64,000 nt of DNA from Camillea tinctor (Eukaryota > Ascomycota > Sordariomycetes > Xylariales > Xylariaceae), in contig MU394085.1 of NCBI GenBank assembly GCA_022578605.1, positions 1 to 64,000 of the forward strand, written 5' to 3'. A program made the position numbers and the translations under genes. A model generated the notes under the pieces. It was given only the letters and a program-made list of their open reading frames with translations. It searched no databases and was not told where the DNA came from. How positions within the stretch are numbered: position 1 is the first letter of the stretch; each line of letters begins with the position of its first letter. Below are positions 34,901 to 47,402 of this stretch, piece after piece.

Positions 34901-37683
34901 CAAAAACTGTAGGCAGAGTTGGTAGCGAAGCAAACTCAACCTATGACTAGAGAGAACAAGCTCTAGGCTAAAGAGGATGTGGTGATAGGTAAGAAGGTAG
35001 GGGTAAGGGGATAAGGAGTAGGGTAGTCAGCCATGTCGGGCACTACATCAAGGATTGCACAACGAAGGTTGGAGGGAGGAGGGCGGAGGCGTCGGGTCAG
35101 GTAATCCGCGAGACATGAGTGGTTCAGATGTGGTTTTCGATATGGTGCAGCATGTCCATATATGTAGATATATGTGAGGTATGTATACAAGGCCCGCTTA
35201 CCTTTTCAGACTATCACCACACGCCCAGGGGGTAAGAGGGGGAGCTCCTTTTTTTCTCTCTCATATGTTAAGCAAGTCAGAGAGAGGAGAGAGAAAGGTA
35301 AAGATCAAGGTAGAGAGGTAGCGTAGCCGAAAGTGTGATTAGACCAAACCAGTGGCACGTTCTTCTCCTTCCCCATTTTCGAATTGATCCATTGACAAAA
35401 TGCAGATGATCCATATCCCGCTTTTTGAGTGATCCTGTTACCTTTTTTTTTCTCAAACCTGGGCAACCACTTTACTTTACTTTACTTTACTTTTACTTTT
35501 TTTTTTTCTTTTTTCAACCTTGCCTTCTTCTCCTCCCTTTTCGTCCTCCCACTCAATTTCTCTCTCTCTTACATACCTAGGTATACATGCAAAATACCAT
35601 CAAGCATCAACCTCGGATCATGAAGTAAAAAGAAAAGAAAAGAAAAAGAGAAATGACCTCAGTGTACCTACAATCATAAACCCAACCATTAGTAGCAATA
35701 ACGACAACAACATCACCATATTGTCTGTCACTGCTACTTCTGCCACTACATACCACACTCCTACTTTTTTTTTCTACACTACTTCCAGCCCTGCATCCCA
35801 AAGAAGAAGAAAAAGGTCGTCAGCTATTCGTTGTTTCTTTATCAACCTTTCTCTCTCCCTCTCCTCCGCATCAACAAACAACACCCAGCAGCATCCGCAA
35901 CAAACTCGCCTCACCCCAGCATCAATCTCACGGCACGGGGATTCCACCCACCACAACTTTCCGGCACTAATGATAACTTATCACCACCACTACTAGGAGA
36001 AAGCACACGACACCAATCAGATTGTCGCTATATTGACAGCAACATCAACTACCTGGTAATCGATCAACGGTCATCCGTCCACTCCCCTCTAGTAGTGAAC
36101 CCCGAGGAAAGGAAAGGAAAGGAAAAATAGGAGGCATTTCCATTTTATCGTTGACAAGCCTAACGACATCTGGGATCTGCATTCACTATCCGACCACCAG
36201 CCTCCTTCTCATCTACTACTCCATTTTCTCAGTTATCCTCCCATTTTCTTCTTCATTTCCTCCGCCTTGTCCCCTACGTGCACATGCACATGCACACACA
36301 CATACACACATACACATACACATACACATACACCTATACTCAACTTGATAAATCCAACACTTAAGTATCGTGCACATGACTTGATTATTACCGATCCAAT
36401 CACATTAGTCGGGTAGTAAGGGAGAAGGGAAATACTGAACCTGGATCTGAATATTGCATGTTTTCGGATACTCAGAGCCAGAAGGGTAAGGGACGATAAC
36501 CTATCTGCCTGACCTGCCTTGGTATTTTCCCAGTACTGTTGTCATTCACCACAATCAACCAACCAATCAACCAACCAACCAACACCAACCATCTTACATA
36601 TTCCTATTACTCCCTAACCTTGACTTCTCTCCTTTTCCCCCTTCTTCCTACGAAGATAAAATCACCTACGAGAACGGTGCAGCAGGGAGATAAAAAGAAA
36701 GGAAAAAAGAAAAAAAAGAAGCGAAGATATCTCTGATACTAAGATCGTATAGTATCGTATCGTATTGTGTTGTACTTCGTACCCATACCATACCCATTTC
36801 TCCTGGATTCTTGACTTGTGGTGTGTGGACACTTTGAGTTAACTTCCGCTTCCGACTGGACTAGGGACGGGCTACGGTCGCGTTTTGGGGGATTTTTTTC
36901 TCTTTTCTTTTTATTTTCTTTTTCTTAATTCTCTCTCTCTTTTTCTCTGTCACTTACTTCTCACTCTTACACTTGTTCGTTCTCGACCCCAACCAACAAC
37001 CTTTCTTCGATTCTGATTGATCAACTTAAACTTGAACCTTGTCTCTTTTTCCCTCTCCCCTCTCTATCTATTGTCTTTCTTAGTAAAGACAAGACATATT
37101 AGTAGGGAACTATATTACATACACAGACACACACACCCACACGTCTAATCCACAATCCACTTACTTGGACGCATCCACTTCCACTTTACTACTTACACAC
37201 GACCAATACCAACACACCCTTGATTTTCCCATTCCACACTTATCCACTTTCTCTCTCTCTCTCTCCCTCTCTTCTCTTATTCACGAATTCTTCCCTTAAC
37301 TAGGTACTTTTTACCTTTTTACTTTACATATACAATTCACCATTCACCATCCACCATCCACACCCATACCTATATCTACCTACATCCACATACGTACCCA
37401 CATACATAGGTACATACATACATACATACACATACATTACATTACATTACATCCACACCCACTTACACGGATATATATCCATATTGACACACCATACACC
37501 ATACACACCAATAACGCACCCGCATCCCACACGCTTCCTGCATAAACCTATCTTAACCTATAACCTATTCACTCCCTCCACAACCACAACCACCAACCAA
37601 CAACATTCAACGCGTCAAATACTTGCCAATATATCCTACATTACTGCTGGCAACTATATGATCGCGTATCGCGTCGATCGACA
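34901..37683 (+). promoter_or_regulatory. Pyrimidine/CA-rich promoter and leader of the Ash1-type gene
   Basis: From about 35,400 the plus strand becomes strongly C/T and C/A biased. There is a TTTAC repeat at 35470-35500, CACACA/CATACA microsatellite at 36283-36332, CT runs at 36890-36960 and 37245-37280, and CATA/ATTAC repeats at 37400-37451. No frame here looks like a gene. Long pyrimidine-rich leaders before regulatory genes are common in filamentous ascomycetes. I infer that much of 36,900-37,683 is core promoter and 5' UTR. Confidence 0.5.
36278..36334 (+). repeat. CA/CATACA microsatellite
   Basis: Tandem CACATG, CACACA and CATACA units run for about 55 bp inside the leader region of the methyltransferase gene. 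It produces artificial HTHTHTHI-type frames and should not be read as protein. Confidence 0.85.
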
Positions 37684-40348
37684 ATGCAGTCTCTTGCAAC
37701 CATGTCACCGACGCGCGCTCTGTCGTCTGAGGCGAGTAGCCTCGGTGCACCAGCCGACACATTTTCTAACGTCGCGTCTCTGAGCTCGACACCTCCCACC
37801 ACCGTCGCCGACAGTATGAGTCTGGCCTCAGACATCTCTAAGACTGAAAATGCCACTCCAATTGGTAACTCTGACGACACCGCAGAGTCTACGGCCGTCG
37901 ACGCCGAAGAGGAAGAGACTACCAAAGTTGCCGACTCGATTGTATTTGCCGCTGGCACCGCCATTGACACTCCCGAGTCTGCCGAGTTGGCTCAAGACAC
38001 CACCGAATTTGCCCCTAGCACACCCGCCACCGAACGTGCACGACGCCGTCGCATCAGTGCCCCCATATACAACCTCGCCAAGCTTGCTGGCACCGCCATT
38101 CACGGAAAGCGCCGGTCGAAAGGCGACATTGTTTCTGATCGCAAGCGACGCACCGTATCCGGCGACTCGCTGCTGGCCCTCGGAGACGAGCATGATGCGA
38201 CCGCTGAAACCGTGGAGAAAAGCGCCAGCGCCGAAGCCGAGGACCCTGCAGACACGTTGAAGCGCCAATCATCGACGCGCAGCGCGAAACCCTCCAGATC
38301 GAAGACTCCCAAAGACCGGGAAGAGTCTTCGAGACGCATTGCGACGCGTTCTTCCGGCGTCGAGGCCGAAACTCTGGCGCACAAGATTTCCACCCTGGGC
38401 AAGAGAGGCAGGAAGACGTTTGAGAAGGGCCTTACCAAAATGTCACGAGAGTTGCGAAGACTACAAGACACCAACGAGTTTTCCGGCATCGACACCAAGC
38501 CCGTGCTATACACGACTTGGGCCAATGGCAAATACGTGGATCCGGACGAAGTCGAAGAGCCTCCCAAGAAGAAGGCCAAGATAGCCGAACCGGAGCAGAA
38601 GCCAGAGCCGGAGCCGGAACCCCCGGTAGAAGAAGCCCCCGCCGCAAAGAAGCGCCGGACCAAGAAGTGGCTCGATCGCGGTCTATACGCAGGCCAGGAC
38701 GCGCCCATGGATATATATAAGGGACTTACCACAGCTGAGAAGAAAAGCCTCGCGCAATTACCTGAGCTTATGCCCAGTGGTAAAGTAAACACCACATTCC
38801 CGCAACCCATCTTCAATGGACTGCGCACGTTGATCGAGGGGAGAGATTTCAAGCTCCCGTTCGATGTGTGCAATCCTCTACCTCCTGGACAACCCAAGCC
38901 AGATGAATGGAGAAAAATGACAAAGAGTGAGTCAAAAGAGAAACGCAGTTTTTTTTTTCTTTTGCATTCTTATATCAATTTCTATATATCTTCTCTTTTT
39001 TTTGTGTGTGAAAGCAACTAATGTGGAAAAAAATAGACCGTTTCGTTGGAGATGCAGCGGCTTACTGGAAGAAAACACCACATTTCAAAGACTACCAGTC
39101 TAAATGTGTTTGTACCCCAGAGGACGGCTGCGGGGAGAGCTGTCAGAATAGAATCATGCTCTACGAGTGCGATTCAACCAACTGTAACGTGGGAATAGAC
39201 TTGTGCCAGAACCGCGCCTTTGCCAAGCTCCAGGAACGCACCAAGGCCGGTGGCAAGTATCGTGTAGGAGTTGAAGTGATCAAGACGAGCGATCGGGGCT
39301 ATGGTATTCGTGCCAACCGCTGCTTCAATGCCAACCAGATCATCATGGAGTACACGGGAGAGATCATCACGGAAGAAGAATGCGACCGCCGGATGAACGA
39401 GAAATATAAGGACAACCAAGTGAGCCAAACCAGAAAGAAATCTTTTCAAAATTATACTAATTCTTCCATTTCTAGTGTTATTATTTGATGTCTTTCGACC
39501 AAAACATGATTATTGACGCAACGACCGGTAGTATCGCTCGTTTTGTCAATCATTCTTGTCAGCCCAACTGCCGGATGGTGAAGTGGATCGTTTCAGGCCA
39601 GCCACGCATGGCCTTGTTCGCAGGTGATCGAGACATTATGACCGGCGAGGAGCTGACATACGACTACAATTTTGACCCCTTCTCAGCTAAGAACGTGCAG
39701 AAGTGTCTATGTGGTGCTCCCAATTGCCGAGGCGTCCTCGGCCCGAAGCCCAAGGAGGTGAAGCAGCCGAAGCCGGCGAAGGAAGATGTGGCGAAGAACG
39801 CCAAGAAGAATGCGAAGGCGGGAAAGAGAAAGTTGAAGGATACCACGGAAGGCCAGGAAGACGACGGAGGTAGTGCGGCCAAGAAGCGGAAAGTCAAGGC
39901 CCCGACCAGCATCAAGGCCAAGGGGGTGAAGACCTCCCTTTCGAAGAGCAGTCTCAAGGCAGCCAAGGGCGCGGCTACAGTTATTAAGCGTAGTGTGTCG
40001 ACGATCTCGGTCAATACCAAGGCAGCTTTGGGTTCGAAGTCTGGTGGCAAGAAGATAGAGGCTGTCCGAAAGTCTAAGAGTGTGGTTAAGACCTACAGTA
40101 AGGCTAAGGTGCAGACCAAGCTTTCGTTCCCCCGGAAATCTTCCTCGGCAGGCCTGACGATCGTGGCGGCGGGTACTGAGAATGTCCAGCCAGAGAAGAA
40201 AAAAGAGGCCGCGGAGGATGACGAAAAGTCCTCAACGCCCCCAAAATCCATAGAAAAGAGTGCGGCATCTGATTCACCGAGAAAGGGAGTTGATCTATCA
40301 CGATCGGCTAGTAAGATACGGCTAGTTAGCTCATCTTCTACCTCCTGA
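37684..40348 (+). CDS. ash1: Ash1-type histone H3K36 methyltransferase (AWS-SET-post-SET)
   Basis: Predicted to methylate histone H3 Lys36. In Neurospora and Fusarium, Ash1 does this mainly over poorly transcribed chromatin, separately from the elongation-linked Set2. Exons 37684-38926, 39037-39419 and 39476-40348 give 832 aa. Intron 1 (GTGAGT donor) restores WRKMTK-NRFVGDAAAYWKK; intron 2 restores KDNQ-CYYLMSFD. Domains: a disordered N-terminus (1-400) with basic patches; the AWS zinc module at about 438-480 (CVCTPEDGCGESCQNR, CxxxxCNVGIDLCQN); and the SET domain at about 485-607. The SET domain has the cofactor/substrate motifs RGYGIRA, RFVNHSCQPNC (about 564-574) and ELTYDYNF. Post-SET CLCGAPNCRG lies at about 618-627. 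The tail is Lys-rich (680-830). There is no WW, SRI or TFIIS-like region as in Set2, which is why I choose Ash1. All catalytic motifs are intact. A second ATG at 37702 is an alternative start. Confidence 0.93.
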
Positions 40349-41558
40349 ACGAAGAAATTTTCGATGGAAATCTCCTCGGCACAGTGTACTACCTACTTCC
40401 TCCCCCCATTTAGTGCTAGAGTGGGCCCTTCTGAAAGGTCCAATATTTAATCTATTTACACACATCCAAATCCACATCCGCATATACAAGCACGATTCAA
40501 CTCGGGACTACTACTATCCAAAGTCCTCAAATACAGAACAGAACATGAAATGGAACAGACACCAATGGCCTCGGCTGCTGGGAATGTGGCTTCATCAGCA
40601 ACATTCGGCTTCTCATCATCCCTATCTCTATCTCTATATATCTCTCTCTCTACCTCTGAGATCAAATCTAAGACGAAAAACGGGTTTTATGCTTCTCTGG
40701 TCCTCCCCCAGTTGCTAGACATGATCTTATTCGACTTGATGTTTTAGGGGGAGAAGGTAACGGGGCTACGAATTATTAACCAACCAACCAACCAACCAAC
40801 ATAGAGGGGGTTTTTCTTTGGTAGGGGTGATGAGATAAATTTTTTTTTCCCTATGGGGAAGAGTAAAGGCGGGGGAGAAAAAGAAGGGGGGTGGGTGGAA
40901 GAAATGTGGGAGAGGAAGGGAGACGAGAGAAGAAGACGGAAAGGAAGATTCAAGGATGAATGAGAAGAGAGAAAGGGAAAAAAAAAGGAAAGCAACTTTT
41001 TGTTCCTTGATTTTCTCTCTCGCTTTTTTTTTACTCGTTTTGTTGGGCTTTCTTCCCGTGCTCTAGATCGAGAGATGGAGATAAGAGTTTTTTTAAAACT
41101 GTATTACATGTATATTATTTAGCTAACCCCCATTTTTTTAAGAAACCCCCGGGAAAAAAAAGACTTGATTGTTTATTTATAAAACCTTAAGCTGCCCTGA
41201 CGTAGATGTGTTTTTGATTGGTGGGGGTGCTGGGTGCTGGGACTGCGGGTTGGTAGGTGGATTGGCTGTGGTTTACTGTCCTGTTCTGTTGTTATGTTCT
41301 GTTCTGCTCTGCTCTGTTTTGTTTCTTACCCGTTTTCTTTTTTTTTTCTATCGAGACGTTCTCTTCTCTAACTAGAAAGTCGGGAAAGAGGAATGGATGG
41401 ATGAGTCGAGTGCGGGGAAGGAAGAGATGGGAAGGGAAGTGTATGTGGTGGAGAGAGTAAAGGGGGTAGGAGGAGGGGAGAGAATGGGATCTGGCTGGGA
41501 GTTTTATTATATGAATTGTTTTCTTATTAGTGTCCCCCCCCCCCCCCCCCCCCGCGGG

Positions 41559-41597
<39 letters not shown>

Positions 41598-41637
41598 CTT
41601 GGGGGGGGGGGTGTGGGGTGTCTGGGTTGTGGGTGGG

Positions 41638-41672
<35 letters not shown>

Positions 41673-42600
41673 CCCCCCCCCCCCCCCCCCCCCCCCTTTT
41701 TTTTTTTTTAGAGTTGTGGAATGTGTCTTGTGCTATGGTGATAAATAGATGAGAAGAATGGGTTCAAGGAAATGGGAAGGGTTGAGTTAAGTTGAGGAAG
41801 TATGGCAGGTACGGGAGGTGTGGGGGGAAAGGATCACGGGTTAGGTAGAATAGAAACGGTGTTGGATGCAATGGAACGCTTGCGAGGAAAGGGGGGCGGA
41901 ATGGGGTACGAGGGTAGATATAGTTCCTATGTATACCCGTTAAGGGCGAGAAGAAGAGGAGACAAGGCTGACACTCGGAGCTCCTGTAGGAAAGGCGGAG
42001 AGAGGGAGAGAGATGTTATATACATTAGTTTACGTATCGTATTGCTACCTGGGTCAACCCCCCTTCTTTTATCTTGCGCTCCTCTCTGTGTATAGGGAAA
42101 TAAGCCAATATTGGGTTCGAGAAAGGGGAAAGAAGAAAGAGAGATTGGAGAAAGACGACGGGGAAATGAATAAGAGAGAAAAGGAGTATTTGTTCAATGG
42201 TAGAGAGGAACAAGAAGAACAAGAAGTCTGAAATAATGGAGTGGTTTTGATGAAAAGGAGGAGAGGAGAGGGGAGGAGAGGAAGGCTGGATGTGGGAGGC
42301 CTCCCTCCCTTTGATATGAAGTTAATAAGTATACTCTGATAGAGGGGGATGCTAGAGATGGAGGAGGGGCGGGGTGGTGGTGGTGGTGCTATGTAGGGGG
42401 CCATAAGCTATATCTTGGGTCTAAAAAGAAGTATGGGAAGGAGTAGAGAGGAATCGTGATAATATTGGTTTGTGGTAGTGGACGATACGGAGTGGTTGCT
42501 AATGTTGCTGTCTAGACTCTCCAACTACCTAACTAATTGCTTACCCTACCCTCCTTTCGGGGATGCGGCACAAAGGAGGTCCCTATCCCATCCACCTGAC
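40349..42600. other. Post-gene region, purine-rich, with homopolymer block
   Basis: 3' UTR and spacer after the methyltransferase gene. CCAA repeats (40780-40800) are followed by strongly purine-rich plus-strand DNA (40850-41000, 41360-41500, 42115-42300). The 41534-41709 block is pure homopolymer. No gene is supported; the Gly/Phe/Pro frames here are homopolymer translations. Confidence 0.6.
41534..41709. repeat. Consecutive C, G, T, C and T homopolymers
   Basis: In order: about 20 C, a GCGGGC junction, about 38 G, further G-rich sequence, about 33 T (41640-41672), 24 C (41673-41696) and 13 T. C next to G of similar length suggests either a true GC hairpin tract or a badly resolved low-complexity region. 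Base calls here are not trustworthy. Confidence 0.85.
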
Positions 42601-44970
42601 TTCCTTATTCTTGTTTCCGGCTAGAAATGGCTCTTCTTTTTTTTTTCCCCTCTTTCTTTTACACGCGTCTTCTCCCTAAAGCGAGAACTATAGAAGTAAG
42701 CATATATAGATTAGATGAACGAGGAATTTCTCTCTTTGCGAAGACTAGGGGTTGGAATTGCTCATTAGGGGATAGGAAGAGAATAGAGAGAAACACGCTG
42801 TGCACGTATCACATATGATATTGATGAATATATATTTAGAGCAACTAGCTAGAAATAAACAAGGTATGGGGAAGGCTTATATAAAATATACTCTTCCCGC
42901 ACAAGGCTAGTTGCAAGGGAGGAAAAGAGGGGGCGTGGGAGGTGTGGTGGGAAGCTTGCTTGGCCTTTTCATGTAGCTGTGATGTAGCATTGAGTTTCTT
43001 GACATTGCGAGTACATATGTATCAATCACTCATGGTAAAGGGTGTACACCAGGCAAGTATATATATAATATATATGCTCTTGCGCTCACGGTTAGGGATG
43101 ATATATGTATATACCCCGACGAGTTTGTAGTAGTACTTTCTTTACCCTACTTTTTACGCGTCGGTTTAAGCCCGTTTTCTAGCTTGAACTTGCGTGAACG
43201 TCACAGAAGAGGGCGCGTGATTCCAATTAACTCTTTAACTACAATAAAGGAGGGGATACGATGGGACGAGATAGGAGAAGAGCAGTTTTAACGGCCTCCC
43301 TTACTTCCTTGATGCTTCTAGAGGTAGGCTATCACCGAGTGTATTCAGCTATAAGTTTGCGTCGCTTGGTGACCATTGCCAAGTCATCTTTTTTTTTTCT
43401 ACCTAGAACCTTCGATTGTTATCCAGTGTGCTTGGCTAATCAAGTGTAGGTGACCTGCGGATTATATCCAGGTGAGAGGGCAGTTTGTTCTCAGATAATC
43501 GAATAGGAACATTATTTTCGTGACAGCAAGAGGGACACTATTCGTACCTTTCTCTGCTATGACTTTTTGATCGAGTGCTTCCAACCATTTCCCTCTATTT
43601 TATTTACTTCCAATCATATTACTTCACTTTCGAACGTTCGTTCACTGAATCGTGGGATGGTTGCGGTCTTGTTCCCAGGCAATAATTAATGAGAAATTAC
43701 CTAGGTCCTAGATACCCATAATGGTCGAATCTAGGCTCCGACTATTCAAAGATAGGAGGTAATGTAATTTCATGTATGAGTTGACGTGTTGGATGGGTAT
43801 TTAGGCTTACTAGGCTTCAAGATATTGCCAAGTCAGCTGAGCCTAATAAGTGATGACAAGCTTGAGGTTCGTGCTTCTCTTCTTTTTTATCTTCGTCTTC
43901 AATATATCCAGATTTGAGAGAATAGGATGGTCGAAGAGATATTCGAAGACATTAAGAAAACACTGCTCTGGACCCTGATTATAGAAATCGTGGCGGCGAC
44001 GGCGATGAAAGCTACGCAAGCGAGTGCGTGTGCTGTCTAAGAAAGCATCAATAAAAAGCCGGGGACGATGGGGGCACCGACATCTCTCCACAAACTAGCA
44101 AAACTTCAGAAAACAAAAAGAGAGAAACAAATCCACTGGGATGAAAAGCCGACATGCCAAGCTTTTGTTTGACGCGTGCTCTCATCCAAGTGTATGCATT
44201 GTGGGTTGCTGACCTAGGTAGATAATTCGTCCTATACATATACGGACCCGCTACGCAACTAACGTATAGTCACTTGACAACGATAGTATGCGGATGGGAA
44301 ACTGTGCTCATTGGATGAACAGAGAGAAGTAGAGAAGTAAATAGAAAAATTTTGGTTCGCCAGCTGATATGCGCCACGCGTACCGAGGATACACGCGCAA
44401 GAAAAAGAGGTGTGTGTGTGTGTAAGAAGAACGACTATGAAGTTTAGTAGTAAGTGTTATAGGTAGCCCCCATATTGTTATACCTAAAAAAAAAGGTAAT
44501 TTACTTTAAAAAACGTATCTGAGATAAATCATTATTTAAGAAGCTTGTAGGTTATTACACGGGTATTGGTGAAATATGTTAGAAAACAGAAGAGATACTT
44601 GAAGTACAATGAAAATCGGAAGATTTGCTTGTTGAATTCCCGTCCACCTATGACGTTCTCCGGGAGTTTAGATAGAGACACGGCGATAAAAAAGAATAAA
44701 AGAGGGGCACTATCGGAAGGAGGGGAAGAAAAAACCAAGAAATTGACGGTGGTTGATTGCGTATATTTTTGCGGCTGTGTAGGAGGCGGAGGCGGAGGCG
44801 CGGGTAGCGGGACTCTTCTCTTTTGGGACACTTCTTTATCTGCATTGGGAACTGCGAACTTTATCTAACCTAGGGTAACTGCATAAGTAACTGCATAGGT
44901 ACCTACATTTATAGCTAGACCGACAACTACTACCTAATAGTGCATGAAATATTCTATTCGGGTCCCCTAA

Positions 44971-45088
44971 GAAAAAGGATGTATTAGATGTAAAGATGAT
45001 GGTTGTGCTAACTACTGAACTGTGCGCTGACCTTATTTTTATACCCTTAAGGTGCTTGTAACACCTTCCTTCCACTGACCCCCTAGCT
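44971..45088. repeat. 118-bp direct repeat, copy 1
   Basis: Matches 45716-45833 over 118 bp without gaps and with six mismatches (about 95% identity), five of them A/G transitions. It begins GAAAAAGGATGTATTAGATG and ends CCACTGACCCCCTAGCT. The two copies are in the same orientation 745 bp apart, so they could be remnants of terminal repeats or of a local duplication. Confidence 0.9.
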
Positions 45089-45715
45089 ACTCCCATTAGC
45101 ACAAGTAGGCCCCCAGGCCTTAGTATCGCTAACCACCAATTCCAGCCCTCTCCATCCATCCAGGTACCAAACGTCATCCATTTCCATCCATCGTATGTAT
45201 CTCTCAAAGCCTCAATTCCACCAAATACTTCCTCGTCCAACAAGGGACAATTGCCAACTCAGGCTAAGGCCATAGGCCGCCAGAAACACTGGGTATCTCC
45301 AGTCCTCACATTGCCAGTAATGGGCATCAACGCGAGACCAAACATGGCATATACTATGAGGTATTGTAGTTGATCAAATGAAAAGTTAATGAGGTACTTC
45401 CGTTATATGTAGCAGCTAAGGTATGGTACTTGAGGTATGAAGGTATGAGGGTATAAGGTGGTTAGCCATAGTGGTATGAAGGGCTAAGGTCGGCAGCTGA
45501 GGCCAAGTTGTATTGTTGGTAATGATGCTAGGTTAGGTTGTTAGTGAGGGCTTAAGACCTCAAGCATTGGCGATAACCGTGAAGCATAAGGTGCAATTCA
45601 TTTTGACAGCCAGGTTGATTGGAAATTATAGATAACCATATTAACGACATAAGAAATGGAAATAAGCAAACAATCCAAAGGTCTTGTGTTTTTAACTGCC
45701 TCACCGAGGACACCA

Positions 45716-45833
45716 GAAAAAAGATGTATTAGATGTAATGATAATGGTTGTGCTAACTACTGGACTGTGCGCTAACCTTATTTTTATACCCTTAGGGTGC
45801 TTGTAACACCTTCCTTCCACTGACCCCCTAGCT
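45716..45833. repeat. 118-bp direct repeat, copy 2
   Basis: Second copy of the repeat at 44971-45088, same orientation. Flanking sequence differs at both ends apart from a weak similarity just upstream. The 627 bp between copies have no recognised coding content, and I see no clear target-site duplication. Confidence 0.9.
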
Positions 45834-47402
45834 CCCTATGTACTATTGTATGTACATAGGTTATAGTTAGGCTACGGAAACTCTAAATTTACCATGTGGA
45901 GACCTGTTGCGTAAAGTAAACGGGCTAAGCACGTAGAGCAATTGTTGTCTACATGCGATTACATACATATATACCTAAGTACCTCGGTACGTAGAATGTA
46001 GGCAGCTACAAGGCACGTAGGTATGTACGTAGGTGGTTATATGGATTAAAGTTATAGAACTCCATTTGAAGACAGGGCTCGAAAAACGACAGGCTTAGCT
46101 CAGCTTTCGGCGGTAGTGCGGCGCAACAAGAAGGACGGTGATAGGATGAGATTTTGGCGAAATTAAAAATAAAAATAAAACAAAGAACATTGAAACTATT
46201 GACCTAGATAAGTGACCTATATAAGTAACACTTCGGCCACTGATTTAGTGTATAATGAATGTCTGAAATTTGCAAAGGTAGGTAGGTATCAAGGCATTAT
46301 TGCAACAAGAAACGTAAAACATATCGTGATGCATAGGTGTGTGGGGGATGTCTTTTTTAGTGTCAAGTTGAAGTGGGATGGACTAAAAAAAAAAGAAGGG
46401 TGCTTCGAAGTTGAAGGGGTTGCATTCAAGTAAGTTGTATACACTAGTACTCCGTATACCGAGTGTACACTAAGGTATGTATGTGCATACATAGGTTACC
46501 TAGGTAGGCAGGCAATTGCATAATAACCTTTTTTGCCCCTTTTCTTGTTTGTAAGGCAGGCCGTTAAGCTTGGCATGCGGCAGGTGGGCAAGAACGCTCC
46601 GTCAAGGTCAGGGTTCAAAGTTCTCGCCCATGTCAACGCATATGTAATCTAGCTGCCGCAGCATGTATGTCGGTTACCTTATTATCCTCTTTTTACCTTT
46701 CCCATGTCAAAAAACTTATTAGTTGTGTACATACACCAATCCGCATCATCAACCCGTCTCCCTCTTTATCTCCCTCCCTTCCTTAGGTGTCCTAGTCAAG
46801 TAATAACACTCGATATTAATTCTTTTATTTTCTGGGGGAAAGTGTCTTATGGGCAGAAGAGACGAGAAGAGAATAAAATAAAATAAAAGACCAATCACCG
46901 CCAAACGAGGAAAAGAAGTTACCTTAACTTCGGGTTTTTTATTTATTCTCCATACAAACAACCCGAACCCGATTTCTACACTGGATTTTTACTGGCAGAC
47001 GGGATTTACCTAGCCTAACCTAGTGGACAAGTCCCAACTAATCCACCTACCTACCTATTTACTTTGCCTCCCTACAATATTAACCTGACAGACCAGAACA
47101 AACAAACTTACATCACGCATACCTTTACATTTACATTTACATTTACATACACTTACACACACACGTACACCTGCACCTGCGCACAACATCTCCCCCCCAC
47201 ATACACGTATATTTATACATAATATTCATACATAACCTACAGACTTACACACTTACAAACTGACCTCGCATTCTAAACGTTGCTACATTGCATCCCGAGT
47301 TTAACACGCGCGCACCCATTCGCCAGCCTAACGGCGGTTCTGTTTGTGTTTTTTTCTTCTTCTCTTTCTTGCTCTGCACCAATCCTTCTCCTATAAGCGA
47401 AA

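Larger units (their letters stand above)
42601..47402. other. Intergenic region with a direct repeat
   Basis: No gene is recognised in 4.8 kb. A 118-bp direct repeat lies at 44971-45088 and 45716-45833. A minus-strand frame at 44836-45243 (135 codons) overlaps the first repeat copy but has no recognised domain. TTTACA repeats at 47127-47150 and C/A-rich sequence from about 47040 to 47400 form the probable promoter and leader of the next gene. Confidence 0.5.

Noticed and set aside
35429..36736. Several Ser/Thr/His-rich short frames
   Set aside because: They translate CT- and CA-rich promoter and leader DNA of the methyltransferase gene.
41397..41748. Gly/Phe/Pro-rich frames
   Set aside because: Pure translations of homopolymer runs.
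44836..45243. 135-codon minus frame overlapping repeat copy 1
   Set aside because: Second repeat copy does not preserve the frame context, and no domain is recognised. Kept only as a note to the repeat.
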